A stretch of DNA of 23,442 nt from Oscillospiraceae bacterium. Its GTDB lineage: Bacteria > Bacillota_A > Clostridia > Oscillospirales > Oscillospiraceae. The translations under genes were made by a program, and so were the position numbers. The notes beneath the pieces were generated by a model that saw only the letters and a list, made by a program, of their open reading frames with translations, was not told the origin of the DNA and made no database searches. The DNA lies in contig SVLA01000013.1 of the NCBI GenBank assembly GCA_015068175.1, forward strand, positions 1-23,442, read 5' to 3'. Positions 7,288-13,796 of the stretch are shown in pieces; position 1 is the stretch's first letter; each line of letters opens with the position of its first letter.

Positions 7288-7608
7288 TCATTCTTCGAAA
7301 AGGGGTTCAGCAGCGAAAAATTCCTCAGAAAGAAGTTTGGCTTGAGGATAATAACCATAGGGGACATAGAAGCGCGTACGCTCCATGGCGGTGCCGAATT
7401 TGGCGGTCAGGGCTGCGCTGACGGCGGATTGGGTGACAAAGGGGATGCCATTGTCCCGGAAAAGGTCCGCCAGGGGCGGCGCCCAGAGAGCTGCTTCTTC
7501 GGCAACGAAGCAATAATCGGCGGCGGTGGGCTGGCGCAGGTTCCGGGTGTCGCAGATGGGGCATTGATCGTCTGCAACCAGCAGGTGACAATTCAGACAG
7601 TACAGCAT
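7288..7608 (-). CDS. Small zinc-ribbon protein with DUF2007-like domain
   Basis: 106 aa, ATG at 7608 with AAAGGAG upstream on the minus strand. C4-x2-C7 and C16-x2-C19 in the first 20 residues make a zinc ribbon. Residues about 30-100 (AEEAALWAPPLADLFRDNGI and FYVPYGYYPQAKLLSEEFF) resemble DUF2007-type domains, proposed to act in signal transduction and found fused to or beside zinc ribbons. The biochemical role is unknown. GC-rich codon use marks the return to the host-like background. It is a single gene with its own promoter. Confidence 0.75.
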   Translation of the reverse strand: MLYCLNCHLLVADDQCPICDTRNLRQPTAADYCFVAEEAALWAPPLADLFRDNGIPFVTQSAVSAALTAKFGTAMERTRFYVPYGYYPQAKLLSEEFFAAEPLFEE

Positions 7609-7641
7609 AGGGCGCTCCTTTCTGTGGTGGCTTATACTATT

Positions 7642-7670
7642 ATCTTATGCCCGGCGGCCATGGATGTCAA
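7642..7670 (-). promoter_or_regulatory. Promoter of the zinc-ribbon gene
   Basis: On the minus strand, consensus TTGACA (7670-7665), a 17-bp spacer and TAAGAT (7647-7642). Confidence 0.65.
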
Positions 7671-7681
7671 GTAATTTTCTG

Positions 7682-7710
7682 TTGCTTTCCGGATGGATTT
7701 TTGGTAGGAT
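7682..7710 (+). promoter_or_regulatory. Possible promoter of the pseudouridine synthase gene
   Basis: TTGCTT (7682-7687), a 17-bp spacer and TAGGAT (7705-7710). It would start RNA only 5-10 nt before the ATG, so either the mRNA is almost leaderless or this match is fortuitous. Confidence 0.35.
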
Positions 7711-7721
7711 ATGGGTGGGTG

Positions 7722-8366
7722 ATGATCATGGAGATCTTGTATCAGGATAGGGATATGGTCGTGTGCATCAAGCCGGCCCGGGTGTTGTCCACGGATGAGC
7801 CCGGCGGTTTGCCGGAACTGCTGCGGCAGGAACTGGGGACCGAGGACATTCGGACGGTCCATCGGCTGGACCGGGTGGTCAGCGGTGTGATGGTGCTGGC
7901 CCGGAATGGTGCGGCGGCATCGGAGCTTTCCCGGCAGATCCGGGAGGATGAATTTGAAAAGGAATATCTGGCGGTGGTCCATGGGCAGACCGAGGACGCG
8001 GGGACATTGGTGGACCTGCTGGGGCGGGATAAGGCCCGGCGGATGACTTTTGTGGCCGATGGGCCGGGAAAAGGCATTCAGGAAGCGGTGCTGCATTATG
8101 GGACCCTGGCCCGGGTCGAGGGACTGAGCCTGGTGCGGATCCGGCTGGAGACCGGGCGGACCCATCAGATCCGGGTGCAGTTTGCCAGCCGGGGATGGCC
8201 TCTGGTGGGAGAGCGGAAGTATTCGGCGTTGGATGATCCGTGTGAGATCGCGCTGTGGTCCCGGAGGCTGGCCTTTGGCCATCCGGCGACGGGGGAACGG
8301 GTCGTGTTTTCCAGAGGACCGGCGGCGGAATATCCGTGGAATAGATTTGATGGAGGGGTATTATGA
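7722..8366 (+). CDS. RluA-family pseudouridine synthase
   Basis: 214 aa from ATG 7722 (ATG 7728 is equally possible; only a weak GGGTGGG precedes both). It isomerises uridine to pseudouridine in rRNA or tRNA in the cytosol. The family signature HRLDRVVSG carries the catalytic Asp at residue 50. Later motifs are EKEYLAVVHG and LETGRTHQIRVQFASRGWPLVGERKY, typical of RluA/RsuA catalytic domains. There is no N-terminal S4 domain, so it belongs to the short, single-domain group whose RNA target cannot be told from the sequence. The stop overlaps the start of the Cys-rich gene (ATGA), suggesting coupled translation. Confidence 0.92.
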   Translation: MIMEILYQDRDMVVCIKPARVLSTDEPGGLPELLRQELGTEDIRTVHRLDRVVSGVMVLARNGAAASELSRQIREDEFEKEYLAVVHGQTEDAGTLVDLLGRDKARRMTFVADGPGKGIQEAVLHYGTLARVEGLSLVRIRLETGRTHQIRVQFASRGWPLVGERKYSALDDPCEIALWSRRLAFGHPATGERVVFSRGPAAEYPWNRFDGGVL

Positions 8367-8629
8367 GCCAGCGGCATTATGATTTTGTGCAGAATCGGGA
8401 ATGCGAGTATTTTCCGTGCCACAAGGGGGCGGATCCGGCGGGGTTTAGCTGTTTGTTCTGCTATTGTCCGCTGTATGCCCTGGGCGATCAGTGCGGGGGG
8501 AATTTTTCCTATACCGAAAATGGGATCAAGGATTGTTCCGGGTGTTTGATCCCCCATCGGCGGGAAAACTATGACCGTATCATGGATAAAATGGGCGCGG
8601 TGATGGAACTTGCCAAAAAGAAGCCTTGA
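8363..8629 (+). CDS. Cys-rich small domain protein, putative metal-binding
   Basis: 88 aa; the start is fixed by ATGA overlap with the pseudouridine synthase. It has ten likely metal ligands: C14, C19, H20, C30, C33, C35, C44, C58, C61 and H65, in the order CEYFPCH, CLFCYCPLY, CGG, GIKDCSGCLIPH, then NYDRI. This matches the Cys-rich small domain (PF04071-type), widespread in Clostridia and archaea, sometimes beside cobalamin genes, with no firm function. It could bind zinc or an iron-sulphur cluster. Coupling to an RNA-modification enzyme hints at, but does not prove, a shared role. Confidence 0.88.
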   Translation: MSQRHYDFVQNRECEYFPCHKGADPAGFSCLFCYCPLYALGDQCGGNFSYTENGIKDCSGCLIPHRRENYDRIMDKMGAVMELAKKKP

Positions 8630-8654
8630 TTTTTAAGGAAAAGGCTGATATAAT
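8626..8654 (+). promoter_or_regulatory. Promoter of tRNA-Ser
   Basis: TTGATT (8626-8631), a 17-bp spacer and consensus TATAAT (8649-8654), placing the start 5-6 nt before the mature tRNA. The -35 overlaps the last codons of the Cys-rich gene. Confidence 0.8.
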
Positions 8655-8665
8655 GCAAAAAGTTT

Positions 8666-8754
8666 GGAGACGTATCGAAGCGGTCATAACGGGGCTGACT
8701 CGAAATCAGTTTGCCGGCAACGGCACGTGGGTTCGAATCCCACCGTCTCCGCCA
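8666..8754 (+). tRNA. tRNA-Ser (anticodon CGA)
   Basis: 89 nt with encoded CCA. The acceptor stem GGAGACG (8666-8672) pairs with CGTCTCC (8744-8750), discriminator G8751, CCA 8752-8754. The anticodon stem GCTGA/TCAGT encloses loop CTCGAAA, giving anticodon CGA, which reads UCG. A long variable arm (around TTGCCGGCAACGGCA) is the class II feature of tRNA-Ser. The T-arm has GTGGG-TTCGAAT-CCCAC. Confidence 0.95.
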
Positions 8755-8786
8755 AAAATCGACAGGTTTCGACCTGTCGATTTTTT
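8755..8786 (+). terminator. Rho-independent terminator of tRNA-Ser
   Basis: Stem ATCGACAGGT (8758-8767) pairs with ACCTGTCGAT (8772-8781) around a TTCG loop, extended by A-T pairs, with a T run 8781-8786. It starts directly after CCA. Confidence 0.92.
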
Positions 8787-8970
8787 ATCCATTGCGAAAG
8801 CAATGGTATATCATCACGCGTTAGCGTGTATATCATCAAAGGCGGCGTGCCGCCTTTGTATCTCATCACACCTTTAGGTGTGTATTAAACGCTTTCGCAA
8901 TGATGATATAAAACACTGCGTGTTGGTGATATACAATGCTCCGCATTGATGATATGCACGGCTTCGCCGC
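8784..8970. repeat. Array of seven or so short hairpins joined by TATATCATCA spacers
   Basis: A non-coding stretch. Hairpins: 8789-8806 (stem CCATTGC, GAAA loop), 8815-8828, 8838-8857 (9-bp stem), 8867-8882, 8912-8924, 8934-8948 and 8959-8969. Between them lie TATATCATCA at 8807-8816 and 8829-8838, a variant at 8859-8868, then the inverted form TGATGATATA at 8901-8910, with variants at 8924-8933 and 8947-8956. The orientation flips near 8885-8900, and ATTGCGAAAG (8791-8800) is mirrored by CTTTCGCAAT (8892-8901). It follows the tRNA terminator directly. It may be a mobile palindromic repeat, a structured RNA or a cluster of protein-binding sites. Confidence 0.75.
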
Positions 8971-9024
8971 GATTTTTGTGAGAGTTCAAATTCATACGCA
9001 AAACGGCCGAAAATATCTTTTTTG

Positions 9025-9040
9025 TTTATCCATTGCGAAA
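9025..9040 (+). repeat. Second copy of the 16-bp repeat TTTATCCATTGCGAAA
   Basis: Exact direct repeat of 8784-8799, so the two copies bracket the hairpin array and an AT-rich spacer. It could be the scar of the element's insertion or a truncated array unit. The remainder of 8971-9108 shows no gene. Confidence 0.7.
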
Positions 9041-9108
9041 CGGCACCTTTGGTATGATTCTCTGCGCGCCTATCCTGTCCGATTCTCACGACAAAAGTTG
9101 CTTAGGCG

Positions 9109-9137
9109 TTGAATTTTTAGCACACATGTGGTACCAT
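9109..9137 (+). promoter_or_regulatory. Possible promoter of the EEP hydrolase unit
   Basis: TTGAAT (9109-9114), a 17-bp spacer and TACCAT (9132-9137). The -10 is a moderate match. Confidence 0.45.
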
Positions 9138-9157
9138 TTACATCAAGAGGTGATGGC

Positions 9158-9937
9158 ATGGAGCTGCGGGTGGTTAGTTTTAACATACGTTGCTGCGATG
9201 ACGGCGACGGCCATTCGATCCCGGAGCGGGCGCCCAGATTGGCGGCTGTTTTGGGGCCGCTGGGGGCCGATGTGATGGGTTTGCAGGAATTCCGGCCGGA
9301 ATGGGGTCCCTTCCTTCAGGAATATTTCGGTGGAGACTACGAAATGTACAACCGTTACCGCTGTACCAGCGGCGCGGAGCTGCCGGAGTCCACGCCGATC
9401 CTGTGGCGAAAGGACCGGTTTCGGTGCCGGGAGACGGGATGTTTCTGGCTGTCGGACACGCCGGAGAAGGAGTCCAAAGGCTGGGACGAGCTGTATGACT
9501 GTCATCGCATCTGTGTGTATGCGATCCTGGAGGATAAAAACACCGGGGAGGCCGTGACTTTCATGAATACCCATTTCGGGTTTGGAGACAACGGGCAGGT
9601 CAAGAGCGTAGAGCTGATCCACCGCTACAGCCGGCAGATCTCGGATCATCCCACGGTGATCGTGGGGGACTTTAACATGGAGCCGGATCGGCCGGCATAT
9701 CAGCGGATGGCGGCGCTGTTTACGGATGCCAATGAAGTCACGGTCCGGGACCGGGGATGCACGTTCCACGGGTATCATCCGGAAGGGAGTCATGCGGAGC
9801 ATATTGACTACTGCTTTATGGGCCCGGGCGTTCAGGCGCAGGACTTCAGGATCCTGCGGGATACGGTGGATGGGAAATATCCGTCGGACCACTATGGGCT
9901 TTACATTTATGTCAGTACAGAGGGCGACTGCCGGTGA
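9158..9937 (+). CDS. Endonuclease/exonuclease/phosphatase-family hydrolase
   Basis: 259 aa from the ATG following AGAGGTGA. The EEP fold (PF03372-type) hydrolyses phosphodiester or phosphomonoester bonds of nucleic acids, lipids or small molecules with Mg2+. Key motifs in order: SFNIR (N9), LQEF (metal-binding E44), NTHF, GDFN (D171 and N173) and SDHYGL (D244, catalytic H245), all intact. There is no signal peptide, so the protein is cytosolic. The short form without extra domains is common in Firmicutes and its substrate is not predictable; DNA repair or sphingomyelinase-type roles cannot be separated. The next gene begins 42 bases later and is probably co-transcribed. Confidence 0.9.
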   Translation: MELRVVSFNIRCCDDGDGHSIPERAPRLAAVLGPLGADVMGLQEFRPEWGPFLQEYFGGDYEMYNRYRCTSGAELPESTPILWRKDRFRCRETGCFWLSDTPEKESKGWDELYDCHRICVYAILEDKNTGEAVTFMNTHFGFGDNGQVKSVELIHRYSRQISDHPTVIVGDFNMEPDRPAYQRMAALFTDANEVTVRDRGCTFHGYHPEGSHAEHIDYCFMGPGVQAQDFRILRDTVDGKYPSDHYGLYIYVSTEGDCR

Positions 9938-9979
9938 CGGCGGAAGTGAATTTATGAACATGGAAAAGGGGTGTCGGTC

Positions 9980-10495
9980 ATGACCGGTACGGAAATTTTG
10001 GTGATCGTGATCATTGCGGTGATCGTTTTGTGGGTGCGTTCGTCCACCCGCGGCAACTGGAAGGGACAGTATGGCAGTTTTCCCCGGATGGAGGAGATCC
10101 GCAGGACGGTGGCCAAGAAGCGCAGAGGGACGGTATACACGGACCGGATCTGCGTGGATGGGATCGAAGTGGTTTTTAGGGACCACGGTCTGCCGGACCT
10201 GACGCTGCAGCAGGCCAAGGATCTGGCCCAGTATCTGGCCAGCGCCATGACCAAGGGGACACGGTATGCCCTGATCAAGGCCCGGGCGGAGTCTAATTGG
10301 CGGCCGCCCCACAAGCCTTCGGGCGCCGTGACTGTGGTGACCAATTCCACGGGGGCCTATGTTTTCGAGGGAACGGCCCTGGATGCGCCCAGCGTGGGGA
10401 CCCACATCGGCTGGGGATTCTTTGCTACCACCAAGCGCGTTTCCGGCGATGGGATCAAGGGCGAAGTGGAATATCATCGCAGTTTGGGCGGCTGA
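9980..10495 (+). CDS. Single-pass membrane-anchored protein, unknown function
   Basis: 171 aa from ATG 9980, with AAAAGGGG upstream (GTG 9971 is an alternative). Residues 4-20 (TEILVIVIIAVIVLWVR) form one membrane helix followed by positive residues, so the rest is probably cytosolic. The soluble part has an alpha/beta look: RICVDGIEVVF, LTLQQAKDLAQYLASAM, then a Gly-rich C-terminal segment with THIGWGFFATTK. I do not recognise the family. The position behind the EEP hydrolase and a shared terminator suggest one operon. Confidence 0.75.
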   Translation: MTGTEILVIVIIAVIVLWVRSSTRGNWKGQYGSFPRMEEIRRTVAKKRRGTVYTDRICVDGIEVVFRDHGLPDLTLQQAKDLAQYLASAMTKGTRYALIKARAESNWRPPHKPSGAVTVVTNSTGAYVFEGTALDAPSVGTHIGWGFFATTKRVSGDGIKGEVEYHRSLGG

Positions 10496-10516
10496 GACCC
10501 CATAGAAGATCATAAG

Positions 10517-10545
10517 AACGCCGGCAGGGATCTGCCGGCGTTTCC
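10517..10545. terminator. Bidirectional terminator between convergent genes
   Basis: An 11-bp stem (10517-10527 with 10532-10542) around loop GGAT, followed by TCC on the plus side. It lies 21 bases after the plus stop and 3 bases from the minus gene's stop. Confidence 0.8.
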
Positions 10546-11646
10546 TTATTCATAATCGTCCAATGACCAGGAATCATGCCATTCCAGGATGGGCATTTCG
10601 CCGTCGAAGCGGATGGGGAGCCACACATAATCGGCGATGTGGGTATTGGCGATGGGTTTTTGGCGGCGGATAAAGCCTATGGGGTCGTCATCCGGGGATG
10701 GCTGGCCGGTGCGGGCGGCGATGGAGCGCAGGAGGGGGAGAATGTCCACGGAGGGATCGAAGAGGGCTTCGTACATTTTGGCGTATTCCTCATATTGCAG
10801 ATCCATATGCTCCGGGAGCCAGCGGTCGGCGCAGGCGATGAATAGGTCCTTCTTGCCTGCCACGGGGAAGATGCAGCTGATCTGGGAATGGAAGGAAGTC
10901 TGGCTGGGGTCGCCGGGGTGGGGGTTGCCCAGGATGCGGAAGGGGCCGTGCCAGGAATCGGAGACGGCGGCTTCGGTGGGATTGGGGCGGTAGCCGGTGG
11001 TGCCGGAGGTCAGCAGATAATGGCGGCCGCTGCGGAAGAAATGGGCCGGTGCCTCCCGGACGAAGGGCGGATTGGGGCGGGGGAAATGGATGGAATAATC
11101 AGGGGTGACGTCCAGGTAATCCTCGGTCAGTTCGGTGCAGATCAGATCCGAATGGACCCGCTCAAAGTAGTAATAGGCTTTGCCGTTTTCATCTACAGCC
11201 AGGTCGAAATCGCCGCTGCTCATGCCGTGGGGACGGAAATTTTCCCGGACTTTGGTATAGGGGCCCAGGATACGGTCGGCGGTGAGGATGGTCATGGATT
11301 GGGTCTTGTCTGGGTTCATGATCTTCAGCCAGCAGACAAATTTGGCGGTTTTGGCATTGTAGAGGATGTGGGGCCGGTCCATGCAGCGGTGGGGGTGGAG
11401 GGAGGAGGTGGGGTCCTCCGGCTCCGGGGGGATGATGAGACCGCAGTCTTCCCAATTATACAGATCCCGGGAGCGGTAGCAACGGACGCCCCAATGCCAA
11501 ATGGGACTGATGCCATCGGTGAATTCCTTATTTTCACCGTACCAATAGTAGGTGCCGTCCAGGTACAGGACGGAGCCGCCGTGGGCCTGGATGCGGCTGC
11601 CGCTGGTATCGTACCAGGGTTTTCCGGGTTGGAAAGCATGGTTCAT
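10546..11646 (-). CDS. Glycoside hydrolase, GH43-like (beta-propeller)
   Basis: 366 aa, ATG at 11646 with AAGGAGG upstream on the minus strand. The N-terminal IQAHGGSVLYLDGTYYWYGE (residues 19-38) is the opening blade seen in the GH43 branch near exo-beta-1,3-galactanases, where the usual catalytic-base Asp context is replaced by AHGG. FDLAVDENGKAYYYFER (D148 as likely pKa modulator) and REAPAHFF (E198 as likely general acid) follow. There is no signal peptide, so it would act on imported oligosaccharides. Family activities include beta-galactosidase, arabinofuranosidase and xylosidase; the specific one is unknown. It lies downstream of the IclR gene on the same strand and is probably part of the same sugar regulon. 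Confidence 0.85.
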   Translation of the reverse strand: MNHAFQPGKPWYDTSGSRIQAHGGSVLYLDGTYYWYGENKEFTDGISPIWHWGVRCYRSRDLYNWEDCGLIIPPEPEDPTSSLHPHRCMDRPHILYNAKTAKFVCWLKIMNPDKTQSMTILTADRILGPYTKVRENFRPHGMSSGDFDLAVDENGKAYYYFERVHSDLICTELTEDYLDVTPDYSIHFPRPNPPFVREAPAHFFRSGRHYLLTSGTTGYRPNPTEAAVSDSWHGPFRILGNPHPGDPSQTSFHSQISCIFPVAGKKDLFIACADRWLPEHMDLQYEEYAKMYEALFDPSVDILPLLRSIAARTGQPSPDDDPIGFIRRQKPIANTHIADYVWLPIRFDGEMPILEWHDSWSLDDYE

Positions 11647-11676
11647 GGTGGGGCCTCCTTCAAAGAATGAATTGGG

Positions 11677-11705
11677 AAAGCGGTCAGCCGGGGCTGACCG
11701 CTTTT
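11677..11705 (-). terminator. Hairpin between the IclR and GH43-like genes
   Basis: A 12-bp stem (11677-11688 with 11693-11704) and a 4-nt loop, directly after the IclR stop. On the minus strand it is followed by only TTT then CCC, so termination may be partial, letting some transcription run into the GH43-like gene. Confidence 0.6.
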
Positions 11706-11706
11706 G

Positions 11707-12453
11707 TCAGATGATAGGGCGGACTTTTTCGGCCACGCCCTTCAGCAGGTGGGCGTAGCGGAGAATGGTCTCCTCCGGGAAGCGGAGGGAGGGGCCGCTG
11801 ATACTGATGGCGCCTTTGAGCTGGCCGGTTTCGCTGAGGAGGGGGACGGCCACGCATTTGACACCGAATTCATGCTCCATATTGTCGATGGAGTAGCCGT
11901 TGCGGCGGATGAGGTCCAGCTCCAGGCGGAGGGCCTCCGGGGTGGTTTTGGTATCGGGGGTGAAGGCGGGGAGGGGTTTGCTCAGGACTCGGCGGATGGT
12001 CTCGTCATCCTGGTAGGCCAGGAGAGCCTTGCCGATACCGGTGCAATGCAGAGGAGCCTTCAGACCCAGGATCTCGCCCCGGGGGGCGTAGCCGGTATAG
12101 GTCACGTCCAGGTACAGGACCATGTCATCGGAGAAGGTACCCAAAAAAACGGTCTCGCCGATCTTGGCAGACAGCTCGTTCATATAGGGCCGCATGATGG
12201 AAAGCATGGAGTTGGTCTTGCGGAAGGCGTTGCCCAGCTCGGCGGCCATGGGTCCCAGGCGGTATTTTTGGGTAGATTCGTCGTATTTCAGCAGATTGCA
12301 CATCTGCATGGTGGAGAAGATATTGTGGACGGTGCTCTTGGGATAGTCGAACTTCCGGGCCAGCTCGCTGACGCCGTATTCATGGGGCGGGACGGTAAAC
12401 ATCTCCAGAAGGTTGATGGCCTTCAGGAGTGATTTTACTTTGGGTTCTTCCAT
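11707..12453 (-). CDS. IclR-family transcriptional regulator
   Basis: 248 aa from the ATG at 12453, preceded by AGGTGG; a GTG 12 bases earlier overlaps that site. The N-terminal winged helix-turn-helix (about residues 6-65) includes YGVSELARKFDYPKSTVHN. The C-terminal effector domain has APRGEILGLKAPLHCTGIGKALLAY, RRNGYSIDNMEHEFGVKCVAVPL and GAISISGPS, all IclR landmarks. IclR proteins sense small metabolites such as sugar acids or keto-acids. It is divergent from the glycan operon at 12687, with a palindrome at 12637-12653 between them, so it very probably controls that operon and perhaps its own transcription. The effector may be a keto-deoxy sugar acid, but that is a guess. Confidence 0.93.
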   Translation of the reverse strand: MEEPKVKSLLKAINLLEMFTVPPHEYGVSELARKFDYPKSTVHNIFSTMQMCNLLKYDESTQKYRLGPMAAELGNAFRKTNSMLSIMRPYMNELSAKIGETVFLGTFSDDMVLYLDVTYTGYAPRGEILGLKAPLHCTGIGKALLAYQDDETIRRVLSKPLPAFTPDTKTTPEALRLELDLIRRNGYSIDNMEHEFGVKCVAVPLLSETGQLKGAISISGPSLRFPEETILRYAHLLKGVAEKVRPII

Positions 12454-12484
12454 CAGTAATACCACCTATAGCGTTATTTTTCTT

Positions 12485-12514
12485 ATGATAGCACAAGGAG
12501 GATAAAAATGTCAA
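12485..12514 (-). promoter_or_regulatory. Promoter of the IclR gene
   Basis: On the minus strand, TTGACA (12514-12509), an 18-bp spacer and TATCAT (12490-12485). Confidence 0.6.
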
Positions 12515-12586
12515 TGGCAGGCGGGCGGTTATTGGGGGAAGCGGTGGTAAAGTTCTACAAATATGGCCGGGAGACGGTTCGGAATG

Positions 12587-12615
12587 TTGACATCCGGGGG
12601 AATGATTGGTAATAT
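12587..12615 (+). promoter_or_regulatory. Promoter of the glycan-utilisation operon
   Basis: TTGACA (12587-12592), a 17-bp spacer and TAATAT (12610-12615). About 65 nt of leader precede the first gene. Nothing else is recognisable in 12516-12586. Confidence 0.75.
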
Positions 12616-12636
12616 ATAGCTGAGAAACTGGAATGT

Positions 12637-12653
12637 GTTCATTATAGATGAAC
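12637..12653. promoter_or_regulatory. Candidate IclR operator
   Basis: GTTCAT-TATAG-ATGAAC: perfect 6-bp arms around 5 bp, about 15-20 bases past the expected transcription start of the operon. A bound repressor here would block elongation. Assignment to the neighbouring IclR is inferred from position. Confidence 0.5.
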
Positions 12654-12686
12654 GGAATTTGGGGAATCGCAGAAAAGAGGTAGTGT

Positions 12687-13793
12687 ATGTTTTTTGGAAC
12701 CTGGGAGAGTCTGAAACAGTATGACCAAGGGATCTATGATGTCATTGGGGCCTTTATGGAAAGTGGCCGGGGGACATCGGCGGCGCCGGGGCGCTATGAG
12801 CTTGGCTGTGGATGCTATGTGAATGTGGATGAATACGATACCCGGCAGAATCCGCTGTTTGAGGCCCATCGCCGCTATGTGGATGTGCAGGTGATGGTGG
12901 CGGGGGATGAGGAGATCCGGTGCGCGCCTATGTGCCACGGCTCCACGGTGGAAGCCTACAGCCAGGAGAAGGATGTGGCCTTTTATCGCTGTGACCGTGG
13001 GCCCTGTGAGACGGTGTCGCTGACAGCCGGAACGGCGGTGGTACTGCATCCCTGGGATCTTCATGCCCCCTGCAATCGGGCCCAGGTCCGGAGAAACCGG
13101 AAATTGGTCTTTAAGTTCCCGGTGGAATTTGTCCGGGGGGATGGGCGGAATGTGGTGGCCTGCTGCGGCGACAGCATTACCTTCGGCCTGCTGGCCACTG
13201 CGCCGGAGCGCAGTTATCCTGCGGTGGCCCAGGGGTTGCTGGGGCCCGGATACCGGGTGGAGAATTTCGGACGGAACGGGGCCACGGTCATTGCGGATTA
13301 TCCGCTGCTGCCCAATCGGTATGCGCCTTATCTGAAGTCGCCGGAGTTTGCCGGGGCCCTGATGTCGGAGGCCAAGACCGTGGTGCTGATGCTGGGGATG
13401 AACGACGGTAATCCTACCCACCATTTCAATGCGGAAAATGGGGGAGCCATCAGCCAGGCTTATTTGAAGGAGTATGAAGAGCGGCTGGCGGAACTGGTGG
13501 GGGCCTTCCGGGGAATGCCTACGGCGCCGAAGGTGTATCTTGCCACCACAACGGCCATGCGGCGGGTGGTGTGCGCCCAGTTTGATGAGCATTACATCCG
13601 TCATTTTACGGAAAATATGGAAAAGATCCGTTTCGTCCAGCGGGCTGTGGCCAGGGCATTGGGTACGCCCTTGATCGACACGCTGACGGAGATGGATGAT
13701 CCGGCCTTTTATCGGGACGGCTGCCATCTGACCGACGCGGGGTATAACCGTTTGGCGCAGATCGTTGTCAAGGCCATGGAAAGTGAGGAATGA
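12687..13793 (+). CDS. YhcH/YiaL-type sugar-binding domain fused to an SGNH esterase
   Basis: 368 aa, preceded by AGAGG. Residues about 1-148 match the YhcH/YjgK/YiaL family (DUF386): PLFEAHRRYVDVQVMVAGDE, AFYRCD, LHPWDLHAPC and KLVFKFPVEF, a cupin-like fold; the E. coli sialic-acid-operon member acts as an anomerase. Residues about 152-368 are an SGNH/GDSL hydrolase: GDSI (nucleophile S163), GRNGAT (block II Gly), GMND (N239) and DGCH (D344, H347), so all catalytic blocks are present. Family esterases remove acetyl groups from sugars. The fusion suggests anomerisation or binding and de-acetylation of the same sugar. No signal peptide, so cytosolic. It is the first gene of the operon, and the next starts 3 bases after its stop. 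Confidence 0.85.
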   Translation: MFFGTWESLKQYDQGIYDVIGAFMESGRGTSAAPGRYELGCGCYVNVDEYDTRQNPLFEAHRRYVDVQVMVAGDEEIRCAPMCHGSTVEAYSQEKDVAFYRCDRGPCETVSLTAGTAVVLHPWDLHAPCNRAQVRRNRKLVFKFPVEFVRGDGRNVVACCGDSITFGLLATAPERSYPAVAQGLLGPGYRVENFGRNGATVIADYPLLPNRYAPYLKSPEFAGALMSEAKTVVLMLGMNDGNPTHHFNAENGGAISQAYLKEYEERLAELVGAFRGMPTAPKVYLATTTAMRRVVCAQFDEHYIRHFTENMEKIRFVQRAVARALGTPLIDTLTEMDDPAFYRDGCHLTDAGYNRLAQIVVKAMESEE

Positions 13794-13796
13794 ACG

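Noticed and set aside
8684..8869. Minus-strand 61-aa reading frame containing VGFEPT
   Set aside because: It is the antisense of tRNA-Ser; this translated string is a well-known false gene call.
8784..9040. CRISPR array
   Set aside because: The repeated element is only about 10 bases, switches orientation midway, and the intervening segments are self-complementary hairpins rather than unique spacers; no cas gene is present.
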